A DNA stretch of 46,380 nt from an uncultured Eubacterium sp. (lineage in GTDB: Bacteria; Bacillota; Clostridia; Lachnospirales; Lachnospiraceae), in NCBI GenBank assembly GCA_934322085.1, contig CAKRGF010000021.1:1-46380 (forward strand), read 5' to 3'. This document shows positions 8,201-16,836 of this stretch, one piece after another. The notes under the pieces are model-generated. The model was given only the letters and a program-made list of their open reading frames with translations. It was not told the DNA's origin and made no database searches. Both the position numbers and the translations under genes were made by a program. Numbering within the stretch: the first letter of the stretch is position 1; every line of letters begins with the position of its first letter.

Positions 8201-9576
8201 CCCTGCATCACATCCTCTAACATCATCTGTCTTCCGGTTCCCTGCGCCTCAATTTCCTTTGGAAGACGTTCCTTTAATCCAAGCAGATTAGCAAGGATAA
8301 ATGTGCGGTTTAAGCGGATTGGAATCATCATATGCCCGTGACAAGTGATAAAATACATCGCCCGTTTTAATACAACACCAAATTTCTTTAACGCATTAAA
8401 ATCGAGCGTTCCTCTTCTTCGTGCCATTATAATACGCCTTGCCGATTTCACGCCAATCCCCGGCACACGTAACAATGTATGATAGTCTGCCTTTTCCACC
8501 TCAACAGGAAACGAATCCAAATGATACAGCGCCCAGTTACATTTGGGATCTACAGAGACGTTTAGATTCGGATTCTCTTTTGTAATAATCTCATCCGCTC
8601 GAAACTGATAAAACCGCATGAGAAAATCTGCCTGATACAGGCGGTGTTCACGCAGAAGCTCCGGTCCCCGTTCTTTTGTATCCGGTAAAAGGAAATCCCC
8701 TGTCGTATTCACAAATGCCGAATAGAATACACGCTTTAAATCAAACTGCTGATACAGTGCCTGTGCCATGTGAACAATTTCGTAATCCGTCTCCTTTGTA
8801 GCCCCGATAATCATCTGCGTACTCTGCCCCGCCGGCACAAACCTTCCATCCTGATGAAACTCCTGCAAAGTCCCACCGGAAATCGCCGGCAACACAGTCT
8901 GGCTTTCCGACTGATACAGAGAAAGACGTCGTCTTTTTTCAATTCTCGCATCCTGCAGTAAAAGACTCTCGCTTCTGCCAATCTGTATCTGACGCATTGG
9001 TGTCAAAATTTTCTTCCGGCTCTTCTGCGGTGCCAGCAAATCAAGCCCCTTCGCCGTCGGCAGTTCCATATTTGCACTCATGCGGTCAGCAAGCCACCCG
9101 GTCTTCTCAATCAAAAGCGGATCCGCTCCCGGAATCGCTTTGACATGAATATATCCATTAAATTTATACTTCGTGCGGAGCAGATAAATCGTCTGGTACA
9201 TCTGTTCCATCGTATAATCCGGATTCTTCTGAATGCCGGAACTTAAAAACAATCCCTCAATATAATTGCGGCGGTAAAAGGAAATCGTAAGTTCCGCAAT
9301 TTCCTCCGGTGTAAAACCGGCGCGTTTCACATCATTGGACATGCGGTTCTGACAATATTTACAATCATACACACACTCATTGGTCTGTAAAATCTTCAAA
9401 AGAGAAATACACCTGCCATCTGCCGCAAAACAATGGCAGATTCCCCCGGCTACGGTATTTCCCATCATCCCCTGTCTCCCTTTCCGGCTGCTTCCGCTCG
9501 ATGTGCAGGCAACATCGTACTTTGCCGCATCTGTCAAAATTTCTAACTTTTCAAATATCTCTTGTGTCACTGCCAT
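8194..9576 (-). CDS. Putative DNA modification/repair radical SAM protein (TIGR03916-like)
   Basis: Protein of 460 aa counted from the ATG at 9576, which sits 7 nt after a strong GGAGG; an upstream in-frame codon at 9603 has no such site. The [4Fe-4S] radical-SAM motif CxxxCxxC is at C68, C72 and C75. Extra cysteines just before it (C47, C49, C56) may hold a second metal site. Residues 370-410 (LLRVPGIGVKSARRII) form a helix-hairpin-helix, a non-specific DNA-binding fold, hence the DNA-repair naming. First gene of the radical SAM-partner-dus-MATE operon, with its own promoter. The reaction is unknown. Confidence 0.88.
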   Translation of the reverse strand: MAVTQEIFEKLEILTDAAKYDVACTSSGSSRKGRQGMMGNTVAGGICHCFAADGRCISLLKILQTNECVYDCKYCQNRMSNDVKRAGFTPEEIAELTISFYRRNYIEGLFLSSGIQKNPDYTMEQMYQTIYLLRTKYKFNGYIHVKAIPGADPLLIEKTGWLADRMSANMELPTAKGLDLLAPQKSRKKILTPMRQIQIGRSESLLLQDARIEKRRRLSLYQSESQTVLPAISGGTLQEFHQDGRFVPAGQSTQMIIGATKETDYEIVHMAQALYQQFDLKRVFYSAFVNTTGDFLLPDTKERGPELLREHRLYQADFLMRFYQFRADEIITKENPNLNVSVDPKCNWALYHLDSFPVEVEKADYHTLLRVPGIGVKSARRIIMARRRGTLDFNALKKFGVVLKRAMYFITCHGHMMIPIRLNRTFILANLLGLKERLPKEIEAQGTGRQMMLEDVMQGW

Positions 9577-9610
9577 ACCTGCGCCTCCTTCTATATCGAA
9601 CATTTGTTCT

Positions 9611-9639
9611 ATTATAGCGCAGCTTTTTATTTTTGTAAA
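9611..9639 (-). promoter_or_regulatory. Promoter of the radical SAM-dus-MATE operon
   Basis: Minus-strand TTTACA (9634-9639), 17 bp, TATAAT (9611-9616), about 30 bp upstream of the ATG at 9576. Confidence 0.65.
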
Positions 9640-9671
9640 GTAAATCTTTTAAATTTTCTTCTCATGTACGC

Positions 9672-9728
9672 AAAAAATCCCCCTCGTCTCGTGAACATAT
9701 CTCATCACAAAACGAGAGGGATTTCTTT
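9672..9728 (-). terminator. Intrinsic terminator after the SLC13 transporter gene
   Basis: On the minus strand, AAATCCCTCTCGT pairs with ACGAGGGGGATTT (one mismatch) around a loop of about 25 nt, followed by a T-run. The symmetric A/T flanks could let it act on both strands, separating the transporter operon from the radical SAM operon. Confidence 0.75.
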
Positions 9729-9729
9729 T

Positions 9730-11103
9730 CTACATCATCAACAAATCGCCATATCGAATAAAAATGACAATCATTGAAATCAATACAACAATCAACGTCG
9801 CCGGTACTGCCGCTTTACAGTATTTTCCCCAGCCAATTCTATGACCTTCTTTTTCCGCCACGGAAATACCTACCACATTTGCCGAAGCGCCAATCGGTGT
9901 AGCACTACCGCCAATATCCGTTCCCATCGAGAGTCCCCAGGCAAGAACCGGCAAAAATCCAGCCGGGCCGCCGGCGCCTAAACTCTTAATTACCGGAACC
10001 ATCGTTGCCGCAAACGGAATATTATCCACAAGGGCACTTGCTACCGCTGACAGCCAGATAATAATTCCAATCATTAAGAAACTATTTCCACCGCTGATTG
10101 TTTTAATCGCATCGGCAATCAATTCCAAAACACCGGTTTCTTCCAGTCCTCCAACGACAACAAACAAACCAATAAAGAATAAAATGGTCTCATAGTCCAC
10201 TTTTTTCAAGATGGTAAGCGCATGTTTTCCCGCTGCCAAAAGCGTAAGAACCGCAATCAAAACACCAATAAATGCAACCGTAAGTTTCGTCTGCGCATGC
10301 GTCACTAAAAGGACAACCGCAAACAAAAAGATAACGGTGCTGATTACAAAACCTTTCTTATCATGAATGGCTTTTGAAGGGTCTAAATCCGCTTCCGTAA
10401 CTTCAATTTTTCCTGTTTTTACTTTCAAATCCTTGCGGAAAACAAAGTAAAAGTAAACCACAATTACAATCAGGGAAATACCGGCAATCAAACCGGTATT
10501 CGACACAAAATCCGCAAAACTGTAATGAAGCGCCGTTCCGATAATAATATTCGGAGGATCTCCACACATAGTTGCCGAGCCGCCTAGATTTGCACAGAAA
10601 ATTTCTGCCATAATCATCGGCACCGGATTGAATTTCAAAAGCGATGACAATTCAATTGTCACAGCCGCCAAAAATAAAATTACCGTAATACTGTCGATAA
10701 ACATAGCAAGAACTGCGGACATAATCATGAATGTAATGAAAATCGGAATGGTGTTAAAATGAACCATTTTTGCGATTCTCATACAGAGCCAGTCAAAGAA
10801 ACCAACTCTCGCCATGCCTTCCACCATAATCATCATACAGGCAATGAAAATAACGGTTTCCCAGTTAATTCCAATCCCGGATTCCGCAGCCCCTGAACTC
10901 TGATACCAAAAGTCCGGTGTAAAAATGCTTCGCAGATTAATAATTTCCCATATTGCATTTACACTTCTCATGCAAATGCCAAACACCCCAATCAGGGTAA
11001 GTGCGCCACAGCCAAGCGTAATATACTGTCTGCCGAATTTGTCCATCACAATCAGAACAAACATAGCGACAAAAATGGCTACAGCCAAGCCCTGTGCTAC
11101 CAT
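9730..11103 (-). CDS. SLC13/ArsB-NhaD superfamily ion transporter
   Basis: Polytopic protein of 457 aa with about 11 helices. Two related re-entrant motifs, NLGGSATMCGDPPN in the first half and DIGGSATPIGASAN in the second, are hallmarks of the CitMHS/ArsB/NhaD/P-protein group. Members exchange Na+ for H+, export arsenite, or take up dicarboxylates or citrate. The neighbouring cation/proton antiporter, 39 bp upstream in the same operon, favours an ion-homeostasis role, but the ion is not determined. A clean terminator follows the gene. Confidence 0.85.
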   Translation of the reverse strand: MVAQGLAVAIFVAMFVLIVMDKFGRQYITLGCGALTLIGVFGICMRSVNAIWEIINLRSIFTPDFWYQSSGAAESGIGINWETVIFIACMMIMVEGMARVGFFDWLCMRIAKMVHFNTIPIFITFMIMSAVLAMFIDSITVILFLAAVTIELSSLLKFNPVPMIMAEIFCANLGGSATMCGDPPNIIIGTALHYSFADFVSNTGLIAGISLIVIVVYFYFVFRKDLKVKTGKIEVTEADLDPSKAIHDKKGFVISTVIFLFAVVLLVTHAQTKLTVAFIGVLIAVLTLLAAGKHALTILKKVDYETILFFIGLFVVVGGLEETGVLELIADAIKTISGGNSFLMIGIIIWLSAVASALVDNIPFAATMVPVIKSLGAGGPAGFLPVLAWGLSMGTDIGGSATPIGASANVVGISVAEKEGHRIGWGKYCKAAVPATLIVVLISMIVIFIRYGDLLMM

Positions 11104-11142
11104 CTTCTTTCCTCCTAGTTTTTGCTTCCCCCAAAGTAAAAA

Positions 11143-12345
11143 TTAAACCTTCTCTTTTATCTCTTTTTTATCGTGGAACACCGGTTTCAAAAGAATCGGT
11201 GCAACAATTGTCGTAATAATAACAACGATAACGACCGGTCCCATCAGCTGCTCGCTCATAAGACCAAGTGCTTCACCTTTGCTGGCAACAATCAACGCAA
11301 CCTCACCACGCGAAATCATACCAACACCAATCTGTAACGATTCCCTTCCGGAATATTTACATAGTTTTGCGCCTAAGCCACATCCAACAACTTTTGTCAA
11401 AATAGCTACAACTGTAAGCACAACGGCAAACCAGACAATTGTTGCTGACATCTGTGGAATTACCACTTTCAAACCAATGCTTGCAAAGAAAATCGGTGAT
11501 AAGTACAAATACGACAAAGTTGAAAAACGCGATGCCAGATAATCTTCTTTCTGAATCATCGAAACAACCAGTCCGGCTACATACGCACCGGTAATATCAG
11601 CTACGCCGAAGAACTCTTCTGCCACATATGACATCAGCAGACAGAAAACAAAACTGATAATTACATATCGCTGCAAGCCGTTTTTTGTACGGTTGCTGTA
11701 GTAATTGAAAAACTTGTAAAACAGAAAACCTGCCACAGCAGCAAATACAAAAAATCCAACAATTTTTACAAGTACAACCCAAAGTTTAACGGTCGGATCT
11801 GCCATACTGGTAATAACTGTCAAGGCGATAATACCAAGAATATCATCAATGACCGCTGCACCAAGAATCGCATTTCCTGCTGCCGAATTTAATTTACCAA
11901 GTTCTTTTAATGTCTCAACGGTAATACTAACCGATGTTGCGGTAAGAATGACACCGATGAATACATTCTGTAACACCAAACTGGTACTTACATTTGACTC
12001 AATCATCCCCGGACGGTTAAAGAACCATGCAGTAGCAAAGCCTCCTGCCAATGGAACCAACACACCAATTACGGCGATAATCGTAGCTGCTTTTCCGCAT
12101 TTTTTTAATTCCTTTACATCTGTTTCCATGCCGGCACAGAACATCAGGATTACTACACCAACTTCTGCTGTCTGCGTCAAAAACTCTGTCTGTGGAATAA
12201 TCTTAAACACAGCAGGTCCAAGCAGCAAACCGGCTAACAATGCACCAACAACCTGTGGCATACGTGCACGTCTTGTCAAAAGTCCTAAAAACTTCGTACA
12301 CATCAAAATCAATGCCAGATAAAGTAAGTAGTTACATGTTTCCAT
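11143..12345 (-). CDS. Cation:proton antiporter, CPA2 (Kef/NapA-like)
   Basis: Membrane antiporter of about 12 helices, 400 aa from the ATG at 12345. That ATG follows AAAGGAGG by 7 nt; the in-frame ATG 21 bp upstream lacks a ribosome binding site. The conserved acidic pair AVIDDILG in the middle is the ion-binding motif of CPA2 exchangers moving Na+ or K+ against H+. No C-terminal RCK/TrkA_N domain is present, so nucleotide control, if any, is separate. First gene of a two-transporter operon with a leader of roughly 110 nt. Confidence 0.88.
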   Translation of the reverse strand: METCNYLLYLALILMCTKFLGLLTRRARMPQVVGALLAGLLLGPAVFKIIPQTEFLTQTAEVGVVILMFCAGMETDVKELKKCGKAATIIAVIGVLVPLAGGFATAWFFNRPGMIESNVSTSLVLQNVFIGVILTATSVSITVETLKELGKLNSAAGNAILGAAVIDDILGIIALTVITSMADPTVKLWVVLVKIVGFFVFAAVAGFLFYKFFNYYSNRTKNGLQRYVIISFVFCLLMSYVAEEFFGVADITGAYVAGLVVSMIQKEDYLASRFSTLSYLYLSPIFFASIGLKVVIPQMSATIVWFAVVLTVVAILTKVVGCGLGAKLCKYSGRESLQIGVGMISRGEVALIVASKGEALGLMSEQLMGPVVIVVIITTIVAPILLKPVFHDKKEIKEKV

Positions 12346-12460
12346 GATAAAACCTCCTTTGACCATAAAAAAGGGGACAAATGTGACCGCTCACCGCTGA
12401 CCACATTGCCGCCTCATTCTGACCATAAAATTTTTATTGCTATTTTCTCATGTCAACATT

Positions 12461-12488
12461 ATTATACTCTCAATTTTCGAAAAAGCAA
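12461..12488 (-). promoter_or_regulatory. Promoter of the two-antiporter operon
   Basis: Minus-strand TTGCTT (12483-12488), 16 bp, TATAAT (12461-12466). The leader to the start at 12345 is about 110 nt. It contains GGTCA repeated three times and a short ATGTG...CACAT stem near 12381-12407; no known riboswitch class was recognised. Confidence 0.6.
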
Positions 12489-12533
12489 GCACTTTATTTT
12501 TTTGTTTTCGGGGTCAAAAATGTCCTCTTTTAT

Positions 12534-13916
12534 TTAGTTTAATCCCGGTACTTTTGGAAGTTTTGCAATGCTTGCCGCAATTTCCTCATCCGTCAATGTA
12601 TAGTTTTCCATTTTACCATCATTGAATTTCTCATAAGCATACATATCAAAATACCCGGTTCCGGTAAGTCCAAACAGAATCGTTTTTTCTTCTCCTGTTT
12701 CACGACACTTAATTGCCTCGTCCATTGCTACACGAATTGCATGAGAACTTTCCGGTGCCGGAAGGATTCCTTCTACTTTGGCAAACTCTTCTGCAGCCTC
12801 AAACACTTCCGTCTGTGACACGCTGACAGCGTCCATCAATTTATCATCATAAAGCTGGGACAATACTGAACTCATACCATGATAGCGAAGTCCTCCGGCA
12901 TGATTTGGTGCCGGCATAAAACTGCTGCCAAGTGTATACATTTTTGCAAGCGGACAAATTGCTCCGGTATCACAGAAGTCGTACGCATAAGTTCCTCTTG
13001 TGAAACTTGGGCAGGATTTTGGCTCTACTGCGATGAAACGGTAATCTGCCTCTCCGCGAAGTTTTTCACCCATAAATGGTGCAATCAAACCTCCTAAGTT
13101 TGAACCGCCACCTGCACAGCCAATAATGATATCCGGCTTTTCACCATATTTATCCAGTGCAATTTTACTCTCCAGACCGATTATAGACTGATGAATCATA
13201 ACCTGGGCAAGTACCGAACCAAGCACATAACGGTAGCCTTCCTGTGTCGTTGCCGCCTCAACCGCCTCAGAAATAGCACAGCCTAAGCTTCCGTTTGTAT
13301 CCGGGAACTCTGCACGAATTTTTCTGCCGACCGCTGTTTTTTCGGATGGTGACGGAGTCACATTTGCACCATAGGTACGCATAACTTCGCGTCGGAACGG
13401 TTTCTGCTCATAAGAAACTTTTACCATAAATACCTGACAATCAAGTCCAAGGAACGCACATGCCATCGAGAGCGCCGTTCCCCACTGACCTGCACCGGTC
13501 TCTGTCGTAACACCTTTCAAGCCCTGATTCTTTGCATAATAAGCCTGTGCAATTGCAGAGTTGAGCTTGTGGCTTCCGGATGTATTATTTCCTTCAAATT
13601 TATAATAAATCTTTGCCGGTGTCTTCAAATATCTTTCCAAATGATAAGCACGTACAAGTGGTGCCGGACGATACATTTTGTAGAACTGCAAAATTTCATC
13701 CGGAATATCGATGTACGGTGTTTTGTCATCCAATTCCTGCTTTGCTAATTCTTCACAAAAAATACCGCTTAATTCTTCTAATGTAACCGGTTTGCCGGTT
13801 GCCGGATTCAAAAGCGGTGCCGGTTTGTTAATCATATCGGCACGAAGATTGTACCACTGCTTTGGCATCTCGCTTTCATCCAAATAAATTTTGTAAGGGA
13901 TTTCCTTTTTACTCAT
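12534..13916 (-). CDS. TrpB2-like PLP enzyme (tryptophan synthase beta chain-like)
   Basis: Fold-type II PLP enzyme, 460 aa from the ATG at 13916, which has AAGGAG 7 nt upstream; a more upstream ATG at 13940 has none. GSHKLN supplies the PLP lysine and ETGAGQWGTALS is the TrpB signature. The extended N-terminus and the length over 450 aa place it with TrpB2 rather than the roughly 400-aa TrpB1. No trpA or other trp gene is adjacent, as is usual for TrpB2, which is proposed to salvage indole or act on another substrate. Monocistronic as far as can be seen. Confidence 0.88.
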   Translation of the reverse strand: MSKKEIPYKIYLDESEMPKQWYNLRADMINKPAPLLNPATGKPVTLEELSGIFCEELAKQELDDKTPYIDIPDEILQFYKMYRPAPLVRAYHLERYLKTPAKIYYKFEGNNTSGSHKLNSAIAQAYYAKNQGLKGVTTETGAGQWGTALSMACAFLGLDCQVFMVKVSYEQKPFRREVMRTYGANVTPSPSEKTAVGRKIRAEFPDTNGSLGCAISEAVEAATTQEGYRYVLGSVLAQVMIHQSIIGLESKIALDKYGEKPDIIIGCAGGGSNLGGLIAPFMGEKLRGEADYRFIAVEPKSCPSFTRGTYAYDFCDTGAICPLAKMYTLGSSFMPAPNHAGGLRYHGMSSVLSQLYDDKLMDAVSVSQTEVFEAAEEFAKVEGILPAPESSHAIRVAMDEAIKCRETGEEKTILFGLTGTGYFDMYAYEKFNDGKMENYTLTDEEIAASIAKLPKVPGLN

Positions 13917-14030
13917 TTTGTTTCTCCTTCTGATTATCATTTATTTACAGGCTGCCTAAGCAAATTACGCAAGCTGTCGGGCGGCCCTGTTTTCTTCTAT
14001 TCAAACAAAGTATCTAATTGTTCATCAAAA

Positions 14031-14411
14031 TCATCTATCCTGCCTCTCAATCTCTAACCAAAAATCGTCATCAGCCATTCGCCCTTTTGTCTTTTCAATT
14101 ATCAGCATCGGGTCATAAAATGGCAGTTCAAAATGCCTCAACATCAATTTCATTTTATCTCTGGTTCTAGGAAAACAACGAGATTCCAAAAATTTTTCAT
14201 ACTGTTCATAAGTTGGTTCTTCCACACAACCAAACGCACGATACAATAGATTTTCCGCATAATTGTGAAGTCTAACCTTCCGTGAATGCTCATCTACATC
14301 AATAATAGTACATACCCCTTTCGGACACATATACCAAAATCGTAATGGATATTCTTTTTTCGGCGCAATGATTTCCTCACCAGATATAGCAATTCGTTTC
14401 TTCTCCATCAT
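14031..14411 (-). CDS. Small conserved-looking protein of unknown function
   Basis: A 126-aa soluble protein with its own promoter. It is rich in charged and aromatic residues; the second half (ESRCFPRTRDK, then FYDPMLIIEKTKGRMADDDFW) looks like a compact conserved domain. My recollection is that similar small proteins in Clostridia sit directly before a larger partner gene, but this cannot be checked here and no partner is present. After its stop, another frame encodes an acidic stretch (IDDFDEQLDTLFE) ending at 13997-13999, possibly the remnant of a longer C-terminus or of a lost neighbour. Confidence 0.7.
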   Translation of the reverse strand: MMEKKRIAISGEEIIAPKKEYPLRFWYMCPKGVCTIIDVDEHSRKVRLHNYAENLLYRAFGCVEEPTYEQYEKFLESRCFPRTRDKMKLMLRHFELPFYDPMLIIEKTKGRMADDDFWLEIERQDR

Positions 14412-14442
14412 ACACGCCCCCTTTTGTTTTTCCTATATAATA

Positions 14443-14471
14443 AGTATACCCCAGAAATAGGGCAAACGCAA
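14443..14471 (-). promoter_or_regulatory. Promoter of the 126-aa protein gene
   Basis: Minus-strand TTGCGT (14466-14471), 17 bp, TATACT (14443-14448), abutting the stop of the upstream lysR gene. Confidence 0.5.
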
Positions 14472-15353
14472 TTATTTTACATATTCCTCCTGCTGGTACA
14501 TCGCAAGCACCCGATTATAAAATGTTCGCACTGCCGGTGCCATGTTATCCGGATTTAGTGCAGCAATTCCAATAATGCGGCAGGCATCCGGTTTTACCGG
14601 AAAACAATCCACTTCATACGGAATATCTTTCATAACCATTTCCGGCATCAAACAAATTCCGAATCCATTTGCCACCATTACAACCGTAGACAAATCGTCA
14701 ACCACATGGTAACTTGACCGGACATCCAAATGATTTTCCTTCATAAAATTCTGAATGTCGGCATCTGTACTTTCACGCTGTGTAACAAACTGGCAGTTTT
14801 TCATTTCCTCAATGCTCATCGGTTCTTTCGATGTTCTCCGCCCCTTTTGCACGACACATAACAGAGGGTCTTTGTACAGCGGCTCGATTGGAATATCAGC
14901 GGCACTGGATACCGACAAAAAGCCTACATCCACCACGCCATTTTTTATCCAGTAAACAACATCATCATACGTTCCCTGAAAAATTTCCATACTGATATCC
15001 GGATATTCTTCATGGAAAGAATGAATCAGCTCCGGAATCCAGTTCGTACAGACGCTGGAAAAACATCCGACTTTCACTTTTCCCTGTTTTAATCCATTAA
15101 ATTCCGATATCGCCTGCTGTAAACTTTCATCGCTGTTCAAAACTGCATTTACATAAGGAAGAAGCCGCTCTCCATAATTAGTAAGCGTCACGCCGCTTTT
15201 GGCGCGGTTTAATACGCAAAAACCAAGTTCTGCCTCCAATGAAGATACCGCATGGCTAACTGCCGATGGCGTAAGCCCCAGCAAATCCGCCGCCTTCCGA
15301 AAACTTCCCTGCTCCGTAACGGTTTTGAACACCTGGTAGGTAAGTAACGTCAT
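14472..15353 (-). CDS. LysR-family transcriptional regulator
   Basis: Protein of 293 aa. An N-terminal winged helix-turn-helix (residues 1-60, with GSFRKAADLLGLTPSAVSHAVSSLE as the recognition region) is followed by a periplasmic-binding-like effector domain (about 90-290), the normal LysR layout. It lies downstream of the por operon on the same strand but is separated from it by a terminator and some 500 bp, so it is probably transcribed alone. Target and co-inducer are unknown; the por operon or trpB2-like gene are candidates by proximity only. Confidence 0.9.
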   Translation of the reverse strand: MTLLTYQVFKTVTEQGSFRKAADLLGLTPSAVSHAVSSLEAELGFCVLNRAKSGVTLTNYGERLLPYVNAVLNSDESLQQAISEFNGLKQGKVKVGCFSSVCTNWIPELIHSFHEEYPDISMEIFQGTYDDVVYWIKNGVVDVGFLSVSSAADIPIEPLYKDPLLCVVQKGRRTSKEPMSIEEMKNCQFVTQRESTDADIQNFMKENHLDVRSSYHVVDDLSTVVMVANGFGICLMPEMVMKDIPYEVDCFPVKPDACRIIGIAALNPDNMAPAVRTFYNRVLAMYQQEEYVK

Positions 15354-15673
15354 TTACCTGCCTCCTCTCTTATCCTATCATACCAAAAGGCAGGGCAGGA
15401 TGCAACTATGCAAGACAATTCTCCCCCCAAAGCAACGCTTTTCCTCAGTTTTCTGCCTTATGGTTGCTTTGCTTACAACTATCTTTCTATTTCATGCAAC
15501 TCTTTCTTATGATATCCAGAAAAAGCGTTGTTTTTCTCGGAAAAATTGAGATAAATCCGACAAAATGGGGCTGAAAATGCAACGTTTTTGGGCTTTGGAG
15601 CAAGTTAGCGTTGTTTTAGCAAGTTGCCAGCCCTTCTTCCGGCGGACATGCCCTGTAATGACCGCCAGAATCC
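15354..15673. other. Non-coding stretch with short AACG-rich repeats upstream of lysR
   Basis: This 320-bp stretch has no convincing gene. It holds several related words: AAGCAACGCTTTT (near 15430), AAAAGCGTTGTTTTT (near 15521), ATGCAACGTTTTTGG (near 15578) and AGCGTTGTTTTAGC (near 15607). They are partly inverted relative to each other and could pair. A 60-codon open frame on the minus strand (15507-15689) runs through them but has no ribosome binding site. It may be a degenerate dispersed intergenic repeat. Confidence 0.4.
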
Positions 15674-15795
15674 TTCCTAAGCCGTGCAAAGCCTATCTCT
15701 TCGCGATAGGCTCTCACGGGCTGCGCCAGATGAAACAATCTTTCCTACGCCGTGCAGCGCCTATCTCTTCGCGATAGGCGCTCACGGGCTGCGCC
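15674..15795 (+). repeat. Tandem pair of hairpin repeats, period 68 bp
   Basis: Two copies (15674-15727 and 15742-15795) share TTCCTA.GCCGTGCA..GCCTATCTCTTCGCGATAGGC..TCACGGGCTGCGCC. Each forms a stem GCCTATC/GATAGGC with a TCTTCGC loop, enclosed by CCGTG/CACGG. In copy 2 the bases flanking the inner stem changed together (AGC...GCT), extending pairing to 10 bp, while copy 1 has only 8. Lies directly downstream of the por terminator. Confidence 0.75.
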
Positions 15796-15805
15796 CTATA
15801 AAATC

Positions 15806-15863
15806 AAAAAACAGCGCTCCCACCATTTTGTGCAAGCACAAATGGGTGGAATCACTGTTTTTT
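15806..15863 (-). terminator. Terminator of the por operon
   Basis: On the minus strand the hairpin CCACCCATTTGTGC / GCACAAAATGGTGGG has a 2-nt loop, and outer AAAAAACAG / CTGTTTTTT pairs give a terminal T-run. It starts 19 bp after the porB stop. The symmetric A/T flanks could make it bidirectional. Confidence 0.8.
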
Positions 15864-15882
15864 AATTTTGCACGGCTTAAGC

Positions 15883-16824
15883 CTAACGTGCACATTTATA
15901 CTGTAAGTCTTCCCAGCGGCGGTCTACTTCTGCCTGGAATTGCTCGATTAGGTGTTCGTTGCCTTTTTTGAAGAGGTGTTTGAAACGTCCCTGAACACGA
16001 AGAAAGTCTTCGATTGGGAGTTTCTTCTTTGGCTCATAGGAAAGAATCCATTTGCCATGGTCTACCTCAAAGAGTGGCCAGTAGCAGGTTTCTACGGCAA
16101 GTTTACAGATGTCCATGATATCTGCGGTGTCATAACGCCAGCCACGTGGGCATGGTGTCATTACATTCAGAAAACTGGCGCCTTCTGTGTAGATGGCTTT
16201 TTCGGATTTTCGATGCAAATCTTTAAAATCCGTTGTCATTGTTGTCTGTGCAACATAAGCAACGTCGTGGTCTGCAATGATGCTTGCCAAGTCTTTGCGG
16301 TTCTGCATTTTACCTACGGACTGCTTGCCAACCGGCGTTGTCGTTGTGTCCGCATACATCGGCGTTGCCGAAGAACGCTGGATACCGGTGTTCATATAGG
16401 CACCGTTGTCATAGCAGACATAAACCATGTCATGTCCTCGCTCCATCGCACCGGACAAGGACTGGAAACCGATGTCATAAGTTCCGCCGTCTCCACCAAA
16501 AGTAATAAATTTAAAGGTTTCGTCTTCCGGCAGTCTGCCGCGTTTTTTCAAGGCGCGGTAAGCAGTCTCAACACCACTTAATGTGGCACCTGCATTCTCA
16601 AATGCATTATGTATGTAACTGTCTTCCCATGCGGTGTATGGATACATAAAAGAAGAAACTTCCAGACATCCGGTCGCATTACCAATGACTGCGTGGTCTC
16701 CCTCATGCAGAGCACGAAGTACGGCACGTACAGCGATTGTTGCACCACAGCCGGCACACATACGATGTCCCGGAGCCAATCTCTCTGGTTTTTCCATCAT
16801 AGTTTTTAAACGATAATCACTCAT
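15883..16824 (-). CDS. porB: 2-oxoacid:ferredoxin oxidoreductase, beta subunit (probably pyruvate)
   Basis: Thiamin-diphosphate-binding subunit (313 aa) of the four-subunit enzyme that oxidises pyruvate plus CoA to acetyl-CoA, CO2 and reduced ferredoxin. The TPP/Mg motif begins GDGG at 111-114 and ends near N140. Cysteines C23, C26, C53 and C225 (CPRGW) are placed to hold the subunit's [4Fe-4S] cluster. Last gene of porC-porD-porA-porB, 12 bp after porA, followed by a strong terminator. Pyruvate is the most common substrate for this arrangement, but a branched-chain 2-oxoacid enzyme is not excluded. Confidence 0.88.
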   Translation of the reverse strand: MSDYRLKTMMEKPERLAPGHRMCAGCGATIAVRAVLRALHEGDHAVIGNATGCLEVSSFMYPYTAWEDSYIHNAFENAGATLSGVETAYRALKKRGRLPEDETFKFITFGGDGGTYDIGFQSLSGAMERGHDMVYVCYDNGAYMNTGIQRSSATPMYADTTTTPVGKQSVGKMQNRKDLASIIADHDVAYVAQTTMTTDFKDLHRKSEKAIYTEGASFLNVMTPCPRGWRYDTADIMDICKLAVETCYWPLFEVDHGKWILSYEPKKKLPIEDFLRVQGRFKHLFKKGNEHLIEQFQAEVDRRWEDLQYKCAR

Positions 16825-16836
16825 ACTATCCTCCGT

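Noticed and set aside
11143..12366. Longer start for the antiporter and similarly extended starts for several other genes
   Set aside because: Upstream in-frame starts lack a ribosome binding site or overlap one that clearly serves the downstream codon, so the shorter versions were used.
12346..12460. Known riboswitch in the antiporter leader
   Set aside because: Contains small repeats and a short stem but no recognisable conserved core of any riboswitch class.
15507..15689. 60-codon minus-strand open frame upstream of lysR
   Set aside because: No ribosome binding site or recognised domain; it runs through short AACG-rich repeats and into the tandem hairpin repeat, so it is probably repeat-derived.
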